Shown here: positions 1-8,672 of the stretch, in pieces
Layout: every line of letters starts with the position of its first letter
Position numbering within the stretch: the first letter of the stretch is position 1
Source of the DNA: Bradyrhizobium xenonodulans
GTDB taxonomy: Bacteria; Pseudomonadota; Alphaproteobacteria; Rhizobiales; Xanthobacteraceae
Length of the DNA: 64,000 nucleotides
Direction of reading: 5' to 3'
Assembly: GCF_027594865.1 (NCBI RefSeq)
Contig: NZ_CP089391.1
Span: 248,001-312,000, forward strand
The notes under the pieces: generated by a model
What the model was told of the DNA's origin: nothing
The model's database searches: none
What the model saw: only the letters and a program-made list of their open reading frames with translations
Position numbers and translations under genes: made by a program

Positions 1-893
1 CGGCCCTCGACGGTTGCATCATCCATGCTGCCCCAGGCCTCGAAGAACTGCACCAGCTGCTTGCGGGCGCCGTCGTCGTTCCATTTGCGGTCGCGCTTGA
101 TGATCGCGAGCAGCTGCTCGGTGGCGGCTGCGCGATTACCTTGCGCATTCAGCGCCGTGGCAAGATCGAATCGCGCCTGATGGTCGAGCGGGTTTGCGGC
201 GACTTTCTGTTCCAGCTCGGCGACCGGTCCGAGCTGTTCCGCCTGCTCGGCGAGATCGATCGCGGTCTGCACGGCCTTCACCGCGGGATCGTTGCGCTTG
301 GATTCCGGCACCATGGCGAGCGTCTGCTTGGCCTGCTCCATCGCACCGGAGACCGCGTAGCATTTTGCGAGGCCCGCGAGCGCTGCGATGTTGGTCGCAT
401 CATGCTGGAGCGCTTCGGCGTAGATCTGCGCGGCCGCGGCGGCATCGCCCTCGGCGAGCACGGCATCGGCTTCCTGCACGATCTCGGCGACATTGACCTC
501 GCCGGGCGCGGTCACGCCCTTGGTCAGCTTCTCGATGAAGGCGTTGAGCTGGCTCTCCGGCACCGCGCCCATGAAGCCGTCGGCCGGCTGGCCGTTGACG
601 AAGGCGATCACGGCCGGGATCGACTGGATGCCCATCTGGCCCGGGATCGCCGGGTGCTGGTCGATGTTCATCTTGACCAGCTTGACCTTGCCCTTGGCCG
701 CCTTGACCGCCTTTTCCAGGAGGGGGGTCAGTTGCTTGCAGGGGCCGCACCACTCCGCCCAGAAGTCGATCAGCACCGGCTGGCGCTTCGATTCCTCGAT
801 GACGTCCTTCATGAAGCTCTGGGTGGTGGTGTCCTTGATCAGATCGGCCGCAGCCGGGCCCGGCGCTCCGTTACCCTGGTCGATGATCGTCAC
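1..893 (-). CDS. ybbN: Thioredoxin-domain co-chaperone with TPR tail (YbbN/CnoX type), 3' end outside window
   Basis: The reverse-strand frame opens with GTG at 893, preceded by GAGGGG about five bases upstream, and runs off the left edge. Residues about 20-120 are a thioredoxin fold with the active-site motif WCGPC at residues 48-52 and the cis-proline segment IQSIPAV. The rest is alanine-rich helical repeat sequence typical of the TPR region of YbbN proteins. Members of this family are cytoplasmic holdase-type chaperones that protect proteins from oxidation and hand them to DnaK/GroEL; unlike E. coli YbbN, both active-site cysteines are present, so redox activity is likely. No ATG fits upstream of the thioredoxin domain, so the GTG start is preferred. 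Confidence 0.9.
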   Translation of the reverse strand, partial: MTIIDQGNGAPGPAAADLIKDTTTQSFMKDVIEESKRQPVLIDFWAEWCGPCKQLTPLLEKAVKAAKGKVKLVKMNIDQHPAIPGQMGIQSIPAVIAFVNGQPADGFMGAVPESQLNAFIEKLTKGVTAPGEVNVAEIVQEADAVLAEGDAAAAAQIYAEALQHDATNIAALAGLAKCYAVSGAMEQAKQTLAMVPESKRNDPAVKAVQTAIDLAEQAEQLGPVAELEQKVAANPLDHQARFDLATALNAQGNRAAATEQLLAIIKRDRKWNDDGARKQLVQFFEAWGSMDDATVEG

Positions 894-1168
894 GGGATCC
901 CCTCGTCTGATGTCTGGAATGGCGGGTCTTTAGCACGTCGCCATCACATATGCTTCGCTGTCGGCCCTAAAATTGGGCCGGGGCGGCCGAATTTCAATCC
1001 ATGGGCGCCGATTCGGCGGTTCCGGAGCGTTTTCGGGCCAATTGGTCGCATTCGAGGTCCATTTAGGGCTCCAGATTGCGAATTGATGCTGCCGGTAGCT
1101 GTTGCATTCCCCTCCCGCTTTTGGCATACGACAGCCGTTGCCGGCGCGTCACGCGACCGACACAGGAT

Positions 1169-1243
<75 letters not shown>

Positions 1244-1320
1244 ATTTTTTCCCAGAGCATCCAGCCAAATCAGGTCGGGCCGTGGTTTTCCACGCCGCTG
1301 GCGGCTGTATGGGGTTTGCA

Positions 1321-2307
1321 ATGACAATTCTGGTCACCGGCAGCGCCGGCCACCTCGGCGAGGCGATTCTGCGGACGCTTCGCGGGCGCCGGTCACCTGT
1401 GCATGGGGTCGATCTGACACCATCGCCCTTCACCGATGCGGTCGGCTCCATTGTGGATCCGGGTTTCGTCCGGCGCCAGATGGACGGCGTCACCGCGGTC
1501 ATCCACACCGCGACGCTGCACAAGCCGCATGTGGGAACCCACAGCAAGCAAGACTTCGTCGACACCAACGTCACCGGGACGCTCAACCTGCTCGAGGCGG
1601 CCGTGGCCGCCGGCGTGAAGAGCTTCGTCTTCACCAGCACCACCAGCGCGTTCGGCTCGCAGCTCCGGCCGGAGGCGGGACAGGCCGCGGTGTGGGTCAC
1701 CGAGGATCTGCCGCCGGTGCCGAAGAACATCTACGGCACGACCAAGCTGATGGCGGAGACGCTGTGCGAGCTGTTCTTTCGCGAGCGCAGTCTGCGGGTC
1801 GTCATCCTTCGGACCTCGCGGTTCTTTCCGGAGGACGACGACGATCCCGCGATGCGGTCGGCCTACCCCTTGGACAATGTGCAGGCCAACGAGCTGCTCT
1901 ATAGGCGGCTGGATATAGCGGACGCGGTGAGCGCCCATCTGCTTGCCGTCGAGTGCGCGCCGAAGATCGGCTTTGGGCGTTACATCGTCTCGGCCACCAG
2001 CCCATTCGAGCAACGCCACCTCGCGGCGCTCGCACGCGACGCGGCCGGCGTCGTGCACGAGCTTTATCCGGATTGCGAGGAGCTCTACGCAGCGCGCGGC
2101 TGGCGACTATTCCCGGAGATCGACCGCGTCTATGTCAACGCGCGCGCACGGCGGGAGCTGGGTTGGCGGCCCGAATTCGACTTCGCGCATGCGCTGAATT
2201 GCCTTCGCGACGGCCGCGATTTTCGCAGCGCGTTAGCGCGCGAGGTCGGGTCGAAGGGCTACCACGACGTGGTGTTTGACGATGGACCTTATCCCGTCGC
2301 CTCGTAG
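1321..2307 (+). CDS. NAD-dependent epimerase/dehydratase family protein
   Basis: This 328-residue protein is an extended short-chain dehydrogenase. The N-terminal Rossmann motif TGSAGHLG is at residues 6-13, and the catalytic Tyr/Lys pair sits in YGTTK (Y138, K142) after the strand FTSTTSAFG. The family acts on nucleotide sugars or other NAD(P)-dependent substrates in the cytoplasm; the substrate cannot be told from sequence. The start is uncertain between ATG 1309 (four residues longer) and ATG 1321; 1321 places the Rossmann strand at the N-terminus as is usual. It starts 78 bases after tRNA-Gly and is followed by a weak hairpin, so it looks monocistronic. Confidence 0.85.
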   Translation: MTILVTGSAGHLGEAILRTLRGRRSPVHGVDLTPSPFTDAVGSIVDPGFVRRQMDGVTAVIHTATLHKPHVGTHSKQDFVDTNVTGTLNLLEAAVAAGVKSFVFTSTTSAFGSQLRPEAGQAAVWVTEDLPPVPKNIYGTTKLMAETLCELFFRERSLRVVILRTSRFFPEDDDDPAMRSAYPLDNVQANELLYRRLDIADAVSAHLLAVECAPKIGFGRYIVSATSPFEQRHLAALARDAAGVVHELYPDCEELYAARGWRLFPEIDRVYVNARARRELGWRPEFDFAHALNCLRDGRDFRSALAREVGSKGYHDVVFDDGPYPVAS

Positions 2308-2367
2308 GCGCCGCATTTGTCGTTTTGCTCGATGCATCAAATGTCTGCCTGATGTCGCCGGGCGCAA

Positions 2368-2383
2368 AACGGCCTGAGCCGTT
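2368..2383 (+). terminator. Weak hairpin after the epimerase gene
   Basis: AACGGC and GCCGTT pair around the loop CTGA, followed by TCT rather than a real T-run. It could be a weak terminator for the epimerase gene. Confidence 0.3.
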
Positions 2384-2509
2384 CTACTGTGCATGGGGTT
2401 GTTTTCGCATTTTTTGAGTTTGACGCCCCCATTGCTGTCCGCGAGTGCGCCGCGCGCGCGTCGATTCCGCGTCGCAGCGAGAGTGCTGTCGTCGCGGCGT
2501 CGCCCCTCG

Positions 2510-2537
2510 TTGACATTCCGTCTCAATTTTTATTGAG
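2510..2537 (+). promoter_or_regulatory. Possible promoter/operator of the sorbosone dehydrogenase-like gene
   Basis: A consensus-like -35 box TTGACA (2510-2515) is followed by a perfect 16-bp palindrome CTCAATTTTTATTGAG (2522-2537) where a -10 region would lie. No good TATAAT-like box is seen at 17 bp, so promoter function is only a suggestion. Confidence 0.25.
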
Positions 2538-2687
2538 CCTAACCGCACCCCGCGCGACGCGCTTCTCAGCGCCGGCAGATGTGCTAACCTTTTTGCGTCT
2601 GCCTCCCGGCAGACCCCAACTTCGCCTCTCGACTAGCCATAACAAAATAACGTGCAGCCCTGACGGCTGCCTTAGGGGAGTGACGCG

Positions 2688-3962
2688 ATGACATCGATGT
2701 TCCATCGATCCGTGTTGGCGCTTGCGGCCGTGGCCCTTCTTGCGGGGACCAGCGTTGTCAATGCGCAGCAACAGGACAAGAACCGGGCACTGAAGAAATA
2801 CGAATCCGGCACCAAGGAGTTCTGGACCCACCCGCCGGATGACTGGTTCCTCGGCGACGAGACCGAGGCGCAGAAGGGCCTCGCGCCGCCCTCGGGTCCG
2901 CCGACCGGCGCTTCCGACGCCGAGCTCGCCAACATCGTCAAGAAGATCAAGCTGCCGGCGGGCTTCAAGATCGAGGTCTATGCCTCCGGCGTGCTGGCCG
3001 CGCGGCAGATGGCCTGGGGTGACAAGGGCACGCTGTTCGTCGGCTCGTTCGGCCTCGGCAACGTCTATGCCATCAAGGACAACAACGGAAAGAAGGAGGT
3101 CAAGACCATCCTGAAAGGGCTGAACATGCCCACGGGTCTCGCCGTCAAGGATGGTGCGCTCTACGTCATCGCGGTCGACAAGCTGATCCGCTACGACGAC
3201 ATCGAGAACAAGCTCGACAATCCCGGCGAGGGCAAGGTCGTCTATGACGACATGCCGTCCTACGCCGCGCATGGCTGGAAGTACATCGCGGTCGACAAGG
3301 AAGGCTGGTTCTTCCTGCCGTTCGGACCGCCCTTCAATGTCGGCATCCCGCCGACCAGCGTGTCGCAGATCCGCCGCGTCGATCCCAAGACCGGCAACGC
3401 TGAAGTCTATGCGCTCGGCGTCCGCAACTCGGTCGGCGGCGACGTCGATCCGCGCACCGGCAAATACTGGTTCACCGAGAATGCCCGCGACTGGATCAGC
3501 GACGACAAGCCCAGCGACAAGCTGAACATGATCAGCAAGATGGGCGAGCATTTCGGCTATCCCTATTGCCATCAGGGCAATCTGCCGGACGACAAGTTCG
3601 CGATGGGCCACAAGTGCTCCGAGTTCACGCCGCCCGTGCTGAATCTCGGCGCACATGTCGCCCCGCTCGGCATGAAGTTCTATACCGGCGACCAATTCCC
3701 GCCCGAATACAAGAACAACATCCTGATCGCCGAGCACGGCTCCTGGAACAGGCATAAATATCAGGGCGCGCGCATCGTGCGTGTCATTGTCGGGCCTGAC
3801 GGCAAGAATCCGAAGGAAGAGGTGTTCGCGTCCGGCTGGCTCGAGGGCGACCAGGGCTATCTCGGCCGTCCCGACGACATCATCCTCGCCAAGGATGGAT
3901 CGATCCTCGTCGCCGACGATTGGGCCGGCGCGATCTACCGCATCAGCTACAGCAAGAAGTAG
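2688..3962 (+). CDS. Periplasmic L-sorbosone dehydrogenase-like beta-propeller protein
   Basis: The 424-residue product has an N-terminal signal peptide (hydrophobic residues 8-20, likely cleavage after VVNA at about residue 26). The mature part shows repeated propeller-blade strands such as KGTLFVGSFGLGNVYAI, MPTGLAVKDGALYV, ILIAEHGSWNRHKYQGARIVRV and DGSILVADDWAGAIYRI, typical of the glucose/sorbosone dehydrogenase family. Characterised relatives oxidise sugars or aldehydes in the periplasm, some using PQQ, but substrate and cofactor are unknown here. The start has the ribosome-binding site AGGGGAG seven bases upstream. A strong terminator separates it from the cytochrome c gene 175 bp downstream, which may still be its redox partner. 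Confidence 0.85.
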   Translation: MTSMFHRSVLALAAVALLAGTSVVNAQQQDKNRALKKYESGTKEFWTHPPDDWFLGDETEAQKGLAPPSGPPTGASDAELANIVKKIKLPAGFKIEVYASGVLAARQMAWGDKGTLFVGSFGLGNVYAIKDNNGKKEVKTILKGLNMPTGLAVKDGALYVIAVDKLIRYDDIENKLDNPGEGKVVYDDMPSYAAHGWKYIAVDKEGWFFLPFGPPFNVGIPPTSVSQIRRVDPKTGNAEVYALGVRNSVGGDVDPRTGKYWFTENARDWISDDKPSDKLNMISKMGEHFGYPYCHQGNLPDDKFAMGHKCSEFTPPVLNLGAHVAPLGMKFYTGDQFPPEYKNNILIAEHGSWNRHKYQGARIVRVIVGPDGKNPKEEVFASGWLEGDQGYLGRPDDIILAKDGSILVADDWAGAIYRISYSKK

Positions 3963-3974
3963 CGCATGACGACA

Positions 3975-4012
3975 AGAGGCTGCGGTGGCCGAAAGGGGCC
4001 GCAGCCTCTTTT
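3975..4012 (+). terminator. Rho-independent terminator after the sorbosone dehydrogenase-like gene
   Basis: An 11-bp perfect stem, AGAGGCTGCGG (3975-3985) with CCGCAGCCTCT (3999-4009), is followed by TTTT, twelve bases after the stop codon. Confidence 0.85.
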
Positions 4013-4030
4013 GCTTTCAACTTCAAGGTC

Positions 4031-4063
4031 GTTCCGGATCGCGCGCCAGCGCGTGTCCGGAAC
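4031..4063. repeat. Palindromic intergenic repeat (REP-like)
   Basis: GTTCCGGA (4031-4038) and TCCGGAAC (4056-4063) flank a second nested pair CGCGC/GCGCG, giving a long imperfect hairpin without a T-run. The sequence is of the REP-like type common in Bradyrhizobium intergenic DNA. Confidence 0.55.
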
Positions 4064-4136
4064 CCATGACCCCGACGGGTTGTTATGGATTCCGCACGCC
4101 GTGGAATGACGCAGTCGATAGATCGGAATCCCAATC

Positions 4137-4730
4137 ATGCGCCGGCCGTTCATCTCGCACGCAATCAGCGCGGTTGCGCTCGCAGCGCTCGGCGCCCTCC
4201 CCGCAGGCGCCGCCGACAATGCCGCGATCAAGGAGAAGGCCGCGGTCTGCTCCGGCTGTCACGGCGAGAACGGCATTTCGCAGACGGAGAACATCCCCTC
4301 GCTGGCCGGCCAGCCCGATCAGTTCATTCAATGGCAACTCGTGTTCTTCCGCGCCGGCTCGCGCAAGAACGACCAGATGCAGCCGATCGTCGAGCAGATC
4401 ACCAATGAGGACATCCGCAATTTCGGCGCCTATTTCGCGCAGATGACGCCGCCGAAGGCCGAGGAAGACAAAGACCCGGACCTGTCGAAAAAGGGCGCGC
4501 AGGTCGCCGCCGGCCGCCGCTGCGCCTCATGTCACACCGACAGCTTCGCCGGCACCAAGGCCGTCGCGCGGCTCGCAGGTCAGCGCGAGGAATATCTGGT
4601 CAAGGCGCTGCACGATTACAAGGCGGGCGCGCGCGTCGGCGGTGGCGTCGCCGCGATGGCCGATGTCGCCTATCATATGAGCGACGAAGAGATCACCGCC
4701 GTCTCGCACTATCTGGCGTATTTCAAGTAG
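4137..4730 (+). CDS. Di-haem cytochrome c (c4/c553-like)
   Basis: A 197-residue exported protein with a signal peptide (hydrophobic residues 10-24, cleavage near AGAA at 26). Two CXXCH haem-binding motifs, CSGCH (C38, C41, H42) and CASCH (C129, C132, H133), give two class I cytochrome c domains joined by a charged linker, as in cytochrome c4. Later methionines (for example in AAMADVAYHM) could be axial ligands. It would carry electrons in the periplasm towards a terminal oxidase. The closest gene upstream in the same direction is a periplasmic dehydrogenase-like protein, a plausible donor, although a terminator lies between them. Confidence 0.9.
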   Translation: MRRPFISHAISAVALAALGALPAGAADNAAIKEKAAVCSGCHGENGISQTENIPSLAGQPDQFIQWQLVFFRAGSRKNDQMQPIVEQITNEDIRNFGAYFAQMTPPKAEEDKDPDLSKKGAQVAAGRRCASCHTDSFAGTKAVARLAGQREEYLVKALHDYKAGARVGGGVAAMADVAYHMSDEEITAVSHYLAYFK

Positions 4731-4746
4731 CGCTAGGCTTTTGCGG

Positions 4747-5670
4747 TTAGCTCGCCCGCTGGTTCTCATACGCCTTCAGATGCGTATAGGCGATGCGCAG
4801 CTTCGGCACCGGCACCTTGGCGTCGTCGGCGCGCGCGATGAGGTCGCCGATGACGTGATCGGCCTCGACCGGCAGACCCGCTTTGACGTCGCGGAACATC
4901 GAGGCCGTCATCGGTGACCCCTCTGTGGTGAGGTTGCCCTTCACGCGCTCGAAGAACGGGCCGCCCGGCGTATAGCCCGACGCAGTGGCGATCGCGGTGG
5001 TCTCGTCCAGCATGCCGAGCAGAAAGTCCCTGCCGCCGGGGGCGGCGAGGATGTTGCCGACCGACGTGCGCATCAGGCTGGTGGATGCCGCGAGCGAAGA
5101 CAGGAACACCCACTTCTCCCACATGTCCTGCATGATGTTCTGGCTGGCGGTGGCACCATTGATGCCGCTCTTGAAGGCCTCGTCGATCGCCTTGACGCGA
5201 TCTGACATCTTGCCGTCGCGCTCGCCGTAATTGAGCGACTGCATCGGCTGGAGCTGCACCACCTCGCGCTTCTCGTTCAAGGTCGCGGCGATGGCACAAA
5301 GGCCGCCGAGCACGCGCTCCTTGCCGAACTTTTGATCGAGCGTGTCGAGATGCTTCATGCCGTTGAGCATGGGGATGATCGCCGTATCAGGGCCGACCGC
5401 CGGCGCGAATGATTTGATGGCGTCGTCGAGGTCGAACGCCTTGCAGCTCAAGAGCACGACATCGAATTTGTCATTGAGCGCGTCGGCCTGAACCGTCGGC
5501 GGATTCTTCAAGGTCACATCGCCGTTCGGGCTCTTGATGACGAGACCGGTGCTCGCAAGCTCGGATGCGCGCCGCGGCCGGACCAGGAAGGTGACGTCGC
5601 GGCCGGCCTGCAACAGCCTGCCACCAAAATAGCCGCCAATGGCGCCGGCGCCGACCACCAGGATACGCAT
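4747..5670 (-). CDS. panE: 2-dehydropantoate 2-reductase (ketopantoate reductase)
   Basis: A 307-residue cytoplasmic enzyme of the ApbA/PanE family, which reduces ketopantoate to pantoate with NADPH in pantothenate and CoA synthesis. The Rossmann motif GAGAIGG is at residues 7-13, the substrate-binding Asn lies in MLNG (N103), and the conserved Lys is in MWEKWVFLSS (K186). GGAG sits seven bases before the ATG. Genomes often hold several PanE-like paralogues with other 2-keto-acid substrates, so the exact substrate is not certain. It is convergent with the cytochrome c gene, with only 16 bases between stop codons. Confidence 0.88.
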   Translation of the reverse strand: MRILVVGAGAIGGYFGGRLLQAGRDVTFLVRPRRASELASTGLVIKSPNGDVTLKNPPTVQADALNDKFDVVLLSCKAFDLDDAIKSFAPAVGPDTAIIPMLNGMKHLDTLDQKFGKERVLGGLCAIAATLNEKREVVQLQPMQSLNYGERDGKMSDRVKAIDEAFKSGINGATASQNIMQDMWEKWVFLSSLAASTSLMRTSVGNILAAPGGRDFLLGMLDETTAIATASGYTPGGPFFERVKGNLTTEGSPMTASMFRDVKAGLPVEADHVIGDLIARADDAKVPVPKLRIAYTHLKAYENQRAS

Positions 5671-5689
5671 GGGAGAACTCCGTTGAACG

Positions 5690-5785
5690 AGGCGAATGGC
5701 GAGTAGGGAATAGCGAATAGGGCGAGAGGCCGCAAATGACGAGTCACAATTTCACGACTCGCTATTCGCCATTCCCTATTGGCCC
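5690..5785. repeat. Inverted intergenic repeat of the AATAGGGAATGGCGAATAG type
   Basis: Two arms made of short GAATAGCGAATAG/GGCGAATGGCGAG blocks face each other between panE and the isomerase gene, and the right arm covers the isomerase stop codon. The blocks resemble a dispersed repeat family found in Bradyrhizobium. Finding further copies elsewhere in the genome would confirm it. Confidence 0.6.
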
Positions 5786-6396
5786 CCTTCCAGCACCATC
5801 TCCTCGACTTCGCGCAGCTGCTCCTTGCCGAAAAACATCTCGTTGCCGACGAAGAAGGTCGGCGAGCCGAATGCGCCGCGGGCGACCGCCTCCTCGGTGT
5901 TCTTGATCAGCTTGCCCTTTACTTCGGGCTCCTGGGCGCGGGCGAACAGCTTTTGGGCATCGAGGCCTGAGGATGCCAGCGCCTTTGCCGCGATTTCGGG
6001 GTCGTCCATCTTCTTCGGCTCGCGCCACATGTGGTGGAAGGCCGCCTCGACGTATGTCTCGAACACGCCCTCGAGCTGCGCCGCGATCGCCGTGCGCATC
6101 AGGTTCAGCGTGTTGACCGGAAAGTTAGGATTGAAGACGTAGGGCTGGACGTTGAAGCGTTTGATGAAGCGCTCGGTCTCGACCGCCTGGAATTCGCGCT
6201 TGTTCTTGATGCCGGCGAGCGTCTCGGCCGGCGACTTGTTGTTGGTCGATTTGAAGATGCCGCCGAGCAGGATCGGCACATATTCGAATTTGACGCCGAT
6301 GCGCTGCTCGATTGCCGGGATCGCCAGATGGCTGAGATAGGCGTTCGGGCTGCCGAAATCTAACAGGAATTGCGGGGCTGTGCGGGTCAAATTCAC
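5776..6396 (-). CDS. 2-hydroxychromene-2-carboxylate isomerase (DsbA-like, GST kappa family)
   Basis: The 206-residue product matches the HCCA isomerase/GST-kappa branch of the DsbA fold. The motif DFGSPNAYL near the N-terminus carries the catalytic Ser (S16) in place of DsbA cysteines, and the C-terminal GAFGSPTFFVGNEMFFGKEQL holds the cis-Pro and the typical family ending. Characterised members isomerise 2-hydroxychromene-2-carboxylate with glutathione during naphthalene degradation, but many genomic members lack that context, as here. The listed start is GTG 6396; TTG 6390, two codons in, has better spacing to GGGAG. A DsbA-like oxidoreductase is excluded by the lack of CXXC. Confidence 0.85.
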   Translation of the reverse strand: MNLTRTAPQFLLDFGSPNAYLSHLAIPAIEQRIGVKFEYVPILLGGIFKSTNNKSPAETLAGIKNKREFQAVETERFIKRFNVQPYVFNPNFPVNTLNLMRTAIAAQLEGVFETYVEAAFHHMWREPKKMDDPEIAAKALASSGLDAQKLFARAQEPEVKGKLIKNTEEAVARGAFGSPTFFVGNEMFFGKEQLREVEEMVLEGGQ

Positions 6397-6492
6397 TCTC
6401 CCTGACGAGCTTTCTGATCTGGCTTTTCATCCATTGTGGCGCAGGGCGCGCCACAGGTCCACCGTTTAATGATGGTCATAATCTCTTGACGG

Positions 6493-7842
6493 TCAGATCA
6501 AACGCCGGATCGCCCGCTTGCGCCACACCAGGAGGTAATAGCCCATCTGCAAAAGGAACATGGCGCAGAACACGATCGGATAGGCAGCCCACACGCCCTC
6601 GAGGCCAATGATGCGGCTCAGGATCACGGCCGACGGCAGCTCGATCGCGACGATGGCGAAGATCGACAGCAGCATCGGCGTAAAGGCGACACCCGCCGCG
6701 CGCATCGCGCCGGAGAACACTGTGGCGAGGCCGAATGGAATGGAGCTCCACAGGGCGATATGGAGCAGTCCTTTCGCGAGATCGAGCACGGCACCGTCGG
6801 TGATGAAGATGCCGAGGATCGCGCGCGGCACGAGGTAAATCAACGCCACCAGCCCACCGGTCAACACGATGTTGAACGCGAGGCCGGTGCGAACGATGGC
6901 GTCGAGCCGCCCCCTGTCGCCGCCGCCGACCGCCTGCGCGCCGAGGATCGAGACAGCGATCGAAATCGACATCGCCGTGAACTGCGTGTAGCCCATCACC
7001 TGGTTGACCGCGCCATAGGCGGCGGTGGCCTCGGATCCATAGCCGTTGACGAGGCCGAGCAGCACCAGCTCGGCAATCGCCATCACCACCATGCCGACGG
7101 CGCTCGGCAAGCCTATGCCGAGCACTTTTCCGAGCACGGGGCGATTGAGCCGCAGATGACGCAGCAATGCTGCGTCCGGAGCCAGTGCATGTTGCTTCCG
7201 CCTCAGATAGACGGCCAGCACGATCAGCGTCAGCGTGTTGGCAATCGCAGCGGCCCATGCCGGACTGGTGATGCCGGCCGCGGGCGATCCGAACGCACCG
7301 CGGATCAGCATCGGCGTCAGGATCAAGCCGATCGCGGTCGACAGGGCCAGCGCCAGCAGCGGTGTGAGTGCATCGCCAACGCCGCGGATCATCGCCGTCA
7401 TCAGCAGGAACACGAAGCCGAGCGGCATGGTGAGCAGCATGACGCGCGCATAGGCACTCGCCTGGTCGAGGATGTCCGCCGGTGTCGCGAGCATCACCAT
7501 CAATTGCCTGCTGAAGATCCCGCCGACCAGCGCGACCGAAAGCGAGAGCAGCAGGCCGACCGAGAGCGTCGTGCCGACCACGCTCTTGATCCTGCCGTGC
7601 TCGCCCGCGCCAAAGGCCTGGCCGATCAGCACGGTGGCGCCGGTGCTCAGGCCCATGACGAAGGCGAACAGGAAGAACATCACCGGGAAAAACACCGAGA
7701 CCGCCGCGAGCGCGTCGACGCCGATCATCTGGCCGAGATAGACGTTGCTGACGGTGCCGAACAGCGATTGCAGCGCGTTGCTCAAAATCAGCGGTGCGAG
7801 GAAGCGGAGGAATGTTTTCCAAAGCGGTACGGCGGCGGACAT
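6493..7842 (-). CDS. MATE family efflux transporter
   Basis: A 449-residue integral membrane protein with about 12 hydrophobic segments in two homologous halves. The first helix LAPLILSNALQSLFGTVSNVYLGQMIGVDALAAVS is the usual MATE signature, repeated in the second half as LGIGLPSAVGMVVMAIAELVLLG. MATE proteins export cationic drugs or metabolites using Na+ or H+ gradients. ATG 7842 is preferred because AAAGG lies seven bases upstream; an in-frame ATG at 7857 would add MKGIS but has no ribosome-binding site. The substrate is unknown. Confidence 0.9.
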   Translation of the reverse strand: MSAAVPLWKTFLRFLAPLILSNALQSLFGTVSNVYLGQMIGVDALAAVSVFFPVMFFLFAFVMGLSTGATVLIGQAFGAGEHGRIKSVVGTTLSVGLLLSLSVALVGGIFSRQLMVMLATPADILDQASAYARVMLLTMPLGFVFLLMTAMIRGVGDALTPLLALALSTAIGLILTPMLIRGAFGSPAAGITSPAWAAAIANTLTLIVLAVYLRRKQHALAPDAALLRHLRLNRPVLGKVLGIGLPSAVGMVVMAIAELVLLGLVNGYGSEATAAYGAVNQVMGYTQFTAMSISIAVSILGAQAVGGGDRGRLDAIVRTGLAFNIVLTGGLVALIYLVPRAILGIFITDGAVLDLAKGLLHIALWSSIPFGLATVFSGAMRAAGVAFTPMLLSIFAIVAIELPSAVILSRIIGLEGVWAAYPIVFCAMFLLQMGYYLLVWRKRAIRRLI

Positions 7843-7925
7843 GGATATGCCTTTCATCAGGGCGTGCGAAGCCGTTGCCGCGCGATGCGCGGCTCGGCCG
7901 TCGATGGGAGAGAAGTGCTGCGCGC

Positions 7926-8516
7926 TTAGGCGCGGTCGCTGTAGGCGAGCTTGACGATGTGGTCGCGGATGTCGGTCGGCCAGTCGGCAATCAGTCCGGT
8001 GAAGCGCCGCCTGTCATCTGCGAACAGCGCGCGCGAGGCTTCCTCGAACTGCGGCAAATTGCCGGCCATGGTCGACATGAAATGATAGGCTGCATCGCGT
8101 GCCTGCCGCTCGCGGTCCTTGTCGCCGCTGGCGCGCCTGGCCTCGTCGACGAGCTTTCGCAGCGCGACCGAGGCGCCTCCCGGCTGCGCGCCGAGCCACT
8201 CCCAGTGCCGCGGCAACAACGTCACCTCGCGGGCGACCACGCCGAGCTTCGGCCGGCCGCGGCCGCGCGGCTCGCTCGGGGGCGGGCTCTCCTCAGCTGG
8301 AGGCGGCACAAGCTTCGCCAACCGCGCCAGCACCTCGCGATCGCCGCCGCGCAGATCGAAGTCGATCGGTCGGCCCGTGCCGTCCTCGAAGATGATGATG
8401 GGCTCGTCCGGCCGCGGTGCCACCCGCTTGACGACCAGCGCGACTTCGCCTGCCGGTCCGGATGTCAGGCGGCGCTGGCCCTGGAACGCGGTGAAAATCC
8501 TTTGCATCGGAATCAT
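7926..8516 (-). CDS. DUF2239 family protein
   Basis: A 196-residue cytoplasmic protein matching the DUF2239 pattern: an N-terminal part with TAFQG, RPIDFDLRG and GRGRPKLGVVAREVTLLPRHWEWL, and a helical C-terminal part with AYHFMSTMAGNLPQFEEASRALFADD and WPTDIRDHIVKLA. The family has no established function; the segment GRPKLGVVAREVTLLPRHW recalls ribbon-helix-helix or AT-hook-like DNA-binding sequence, which is inference. It is divergent from a GST gene across twin palindromes, which suggests shared control. The ATG at 8507 is an alternative start. Confidence 0.8.
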   Translation of the reverse strand: MIPMQRIFTAFQGQRRLTSGPAGEVALVVKRVAPRPDEPIIIFEDGTGRPIDFDLRGGDREVLARLAKLVPPPAEESPPPSEPRGRGRPKLGVVAREVTLLPRHWEWLGAQPGGASVALRKLVDEARRASGDKDRERQARDAAYHFMSTMAGNLPQFEEASRALFADDRRRFTGLIADWPTDIRDHIVKLAYSDRA

Positions 8517-8544
8517 TGCCAGATTGATGATGTTGGCCTTTTAA

Positions 8545-8581
8545 TACCCGGGTAAATTATTGGCGTCAATATACCCGGGTG
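8545..8581. promoter_or_regulatory. Twin palindromic operator-like sites TACCCGGGT(A/G)
   Basis: A perfect palindrome TACCCGGGTA at 8545-8554 is repeated as TACCCGGGTG at 8572-8581, centres 27 bp apart, in the AT-rich gap between the divergent DUF2239 and GST genes. The layout fits a dimeric repressor, for example of the TetR or MarR families, binding two sites. I do not recognise the regulator, and no regulator gene is adjacent. Confidence 0.55.
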
Positions 8582-8672
8582 AAAATATCCGTCCGGATGT
8601 CTCGACATTGCGTTCCCGGGCTGGCACGAAATGCGCGGCCGACTGACCCGCCTAGCCCTCAAGGACCATGCG

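Larger units (their letters stand above)
2308..2687. other. 380-bp intergenic region before the sorbosone dehydrogenase-like gene
   Basis: No coding sequence was seen. It holds a small hairpin close to the epimerase end (2368-2383), a TTGACA box at 2510-2515 followed by the palindrome CTCAATTTTTATTGAG at 2522-2537, and a hairpin GCAGCC/GGCTGC at 2654-2670 just before the ribosome-binding site AGGGGAG (2675-2681) of the next gene. Confidence 0.5.
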
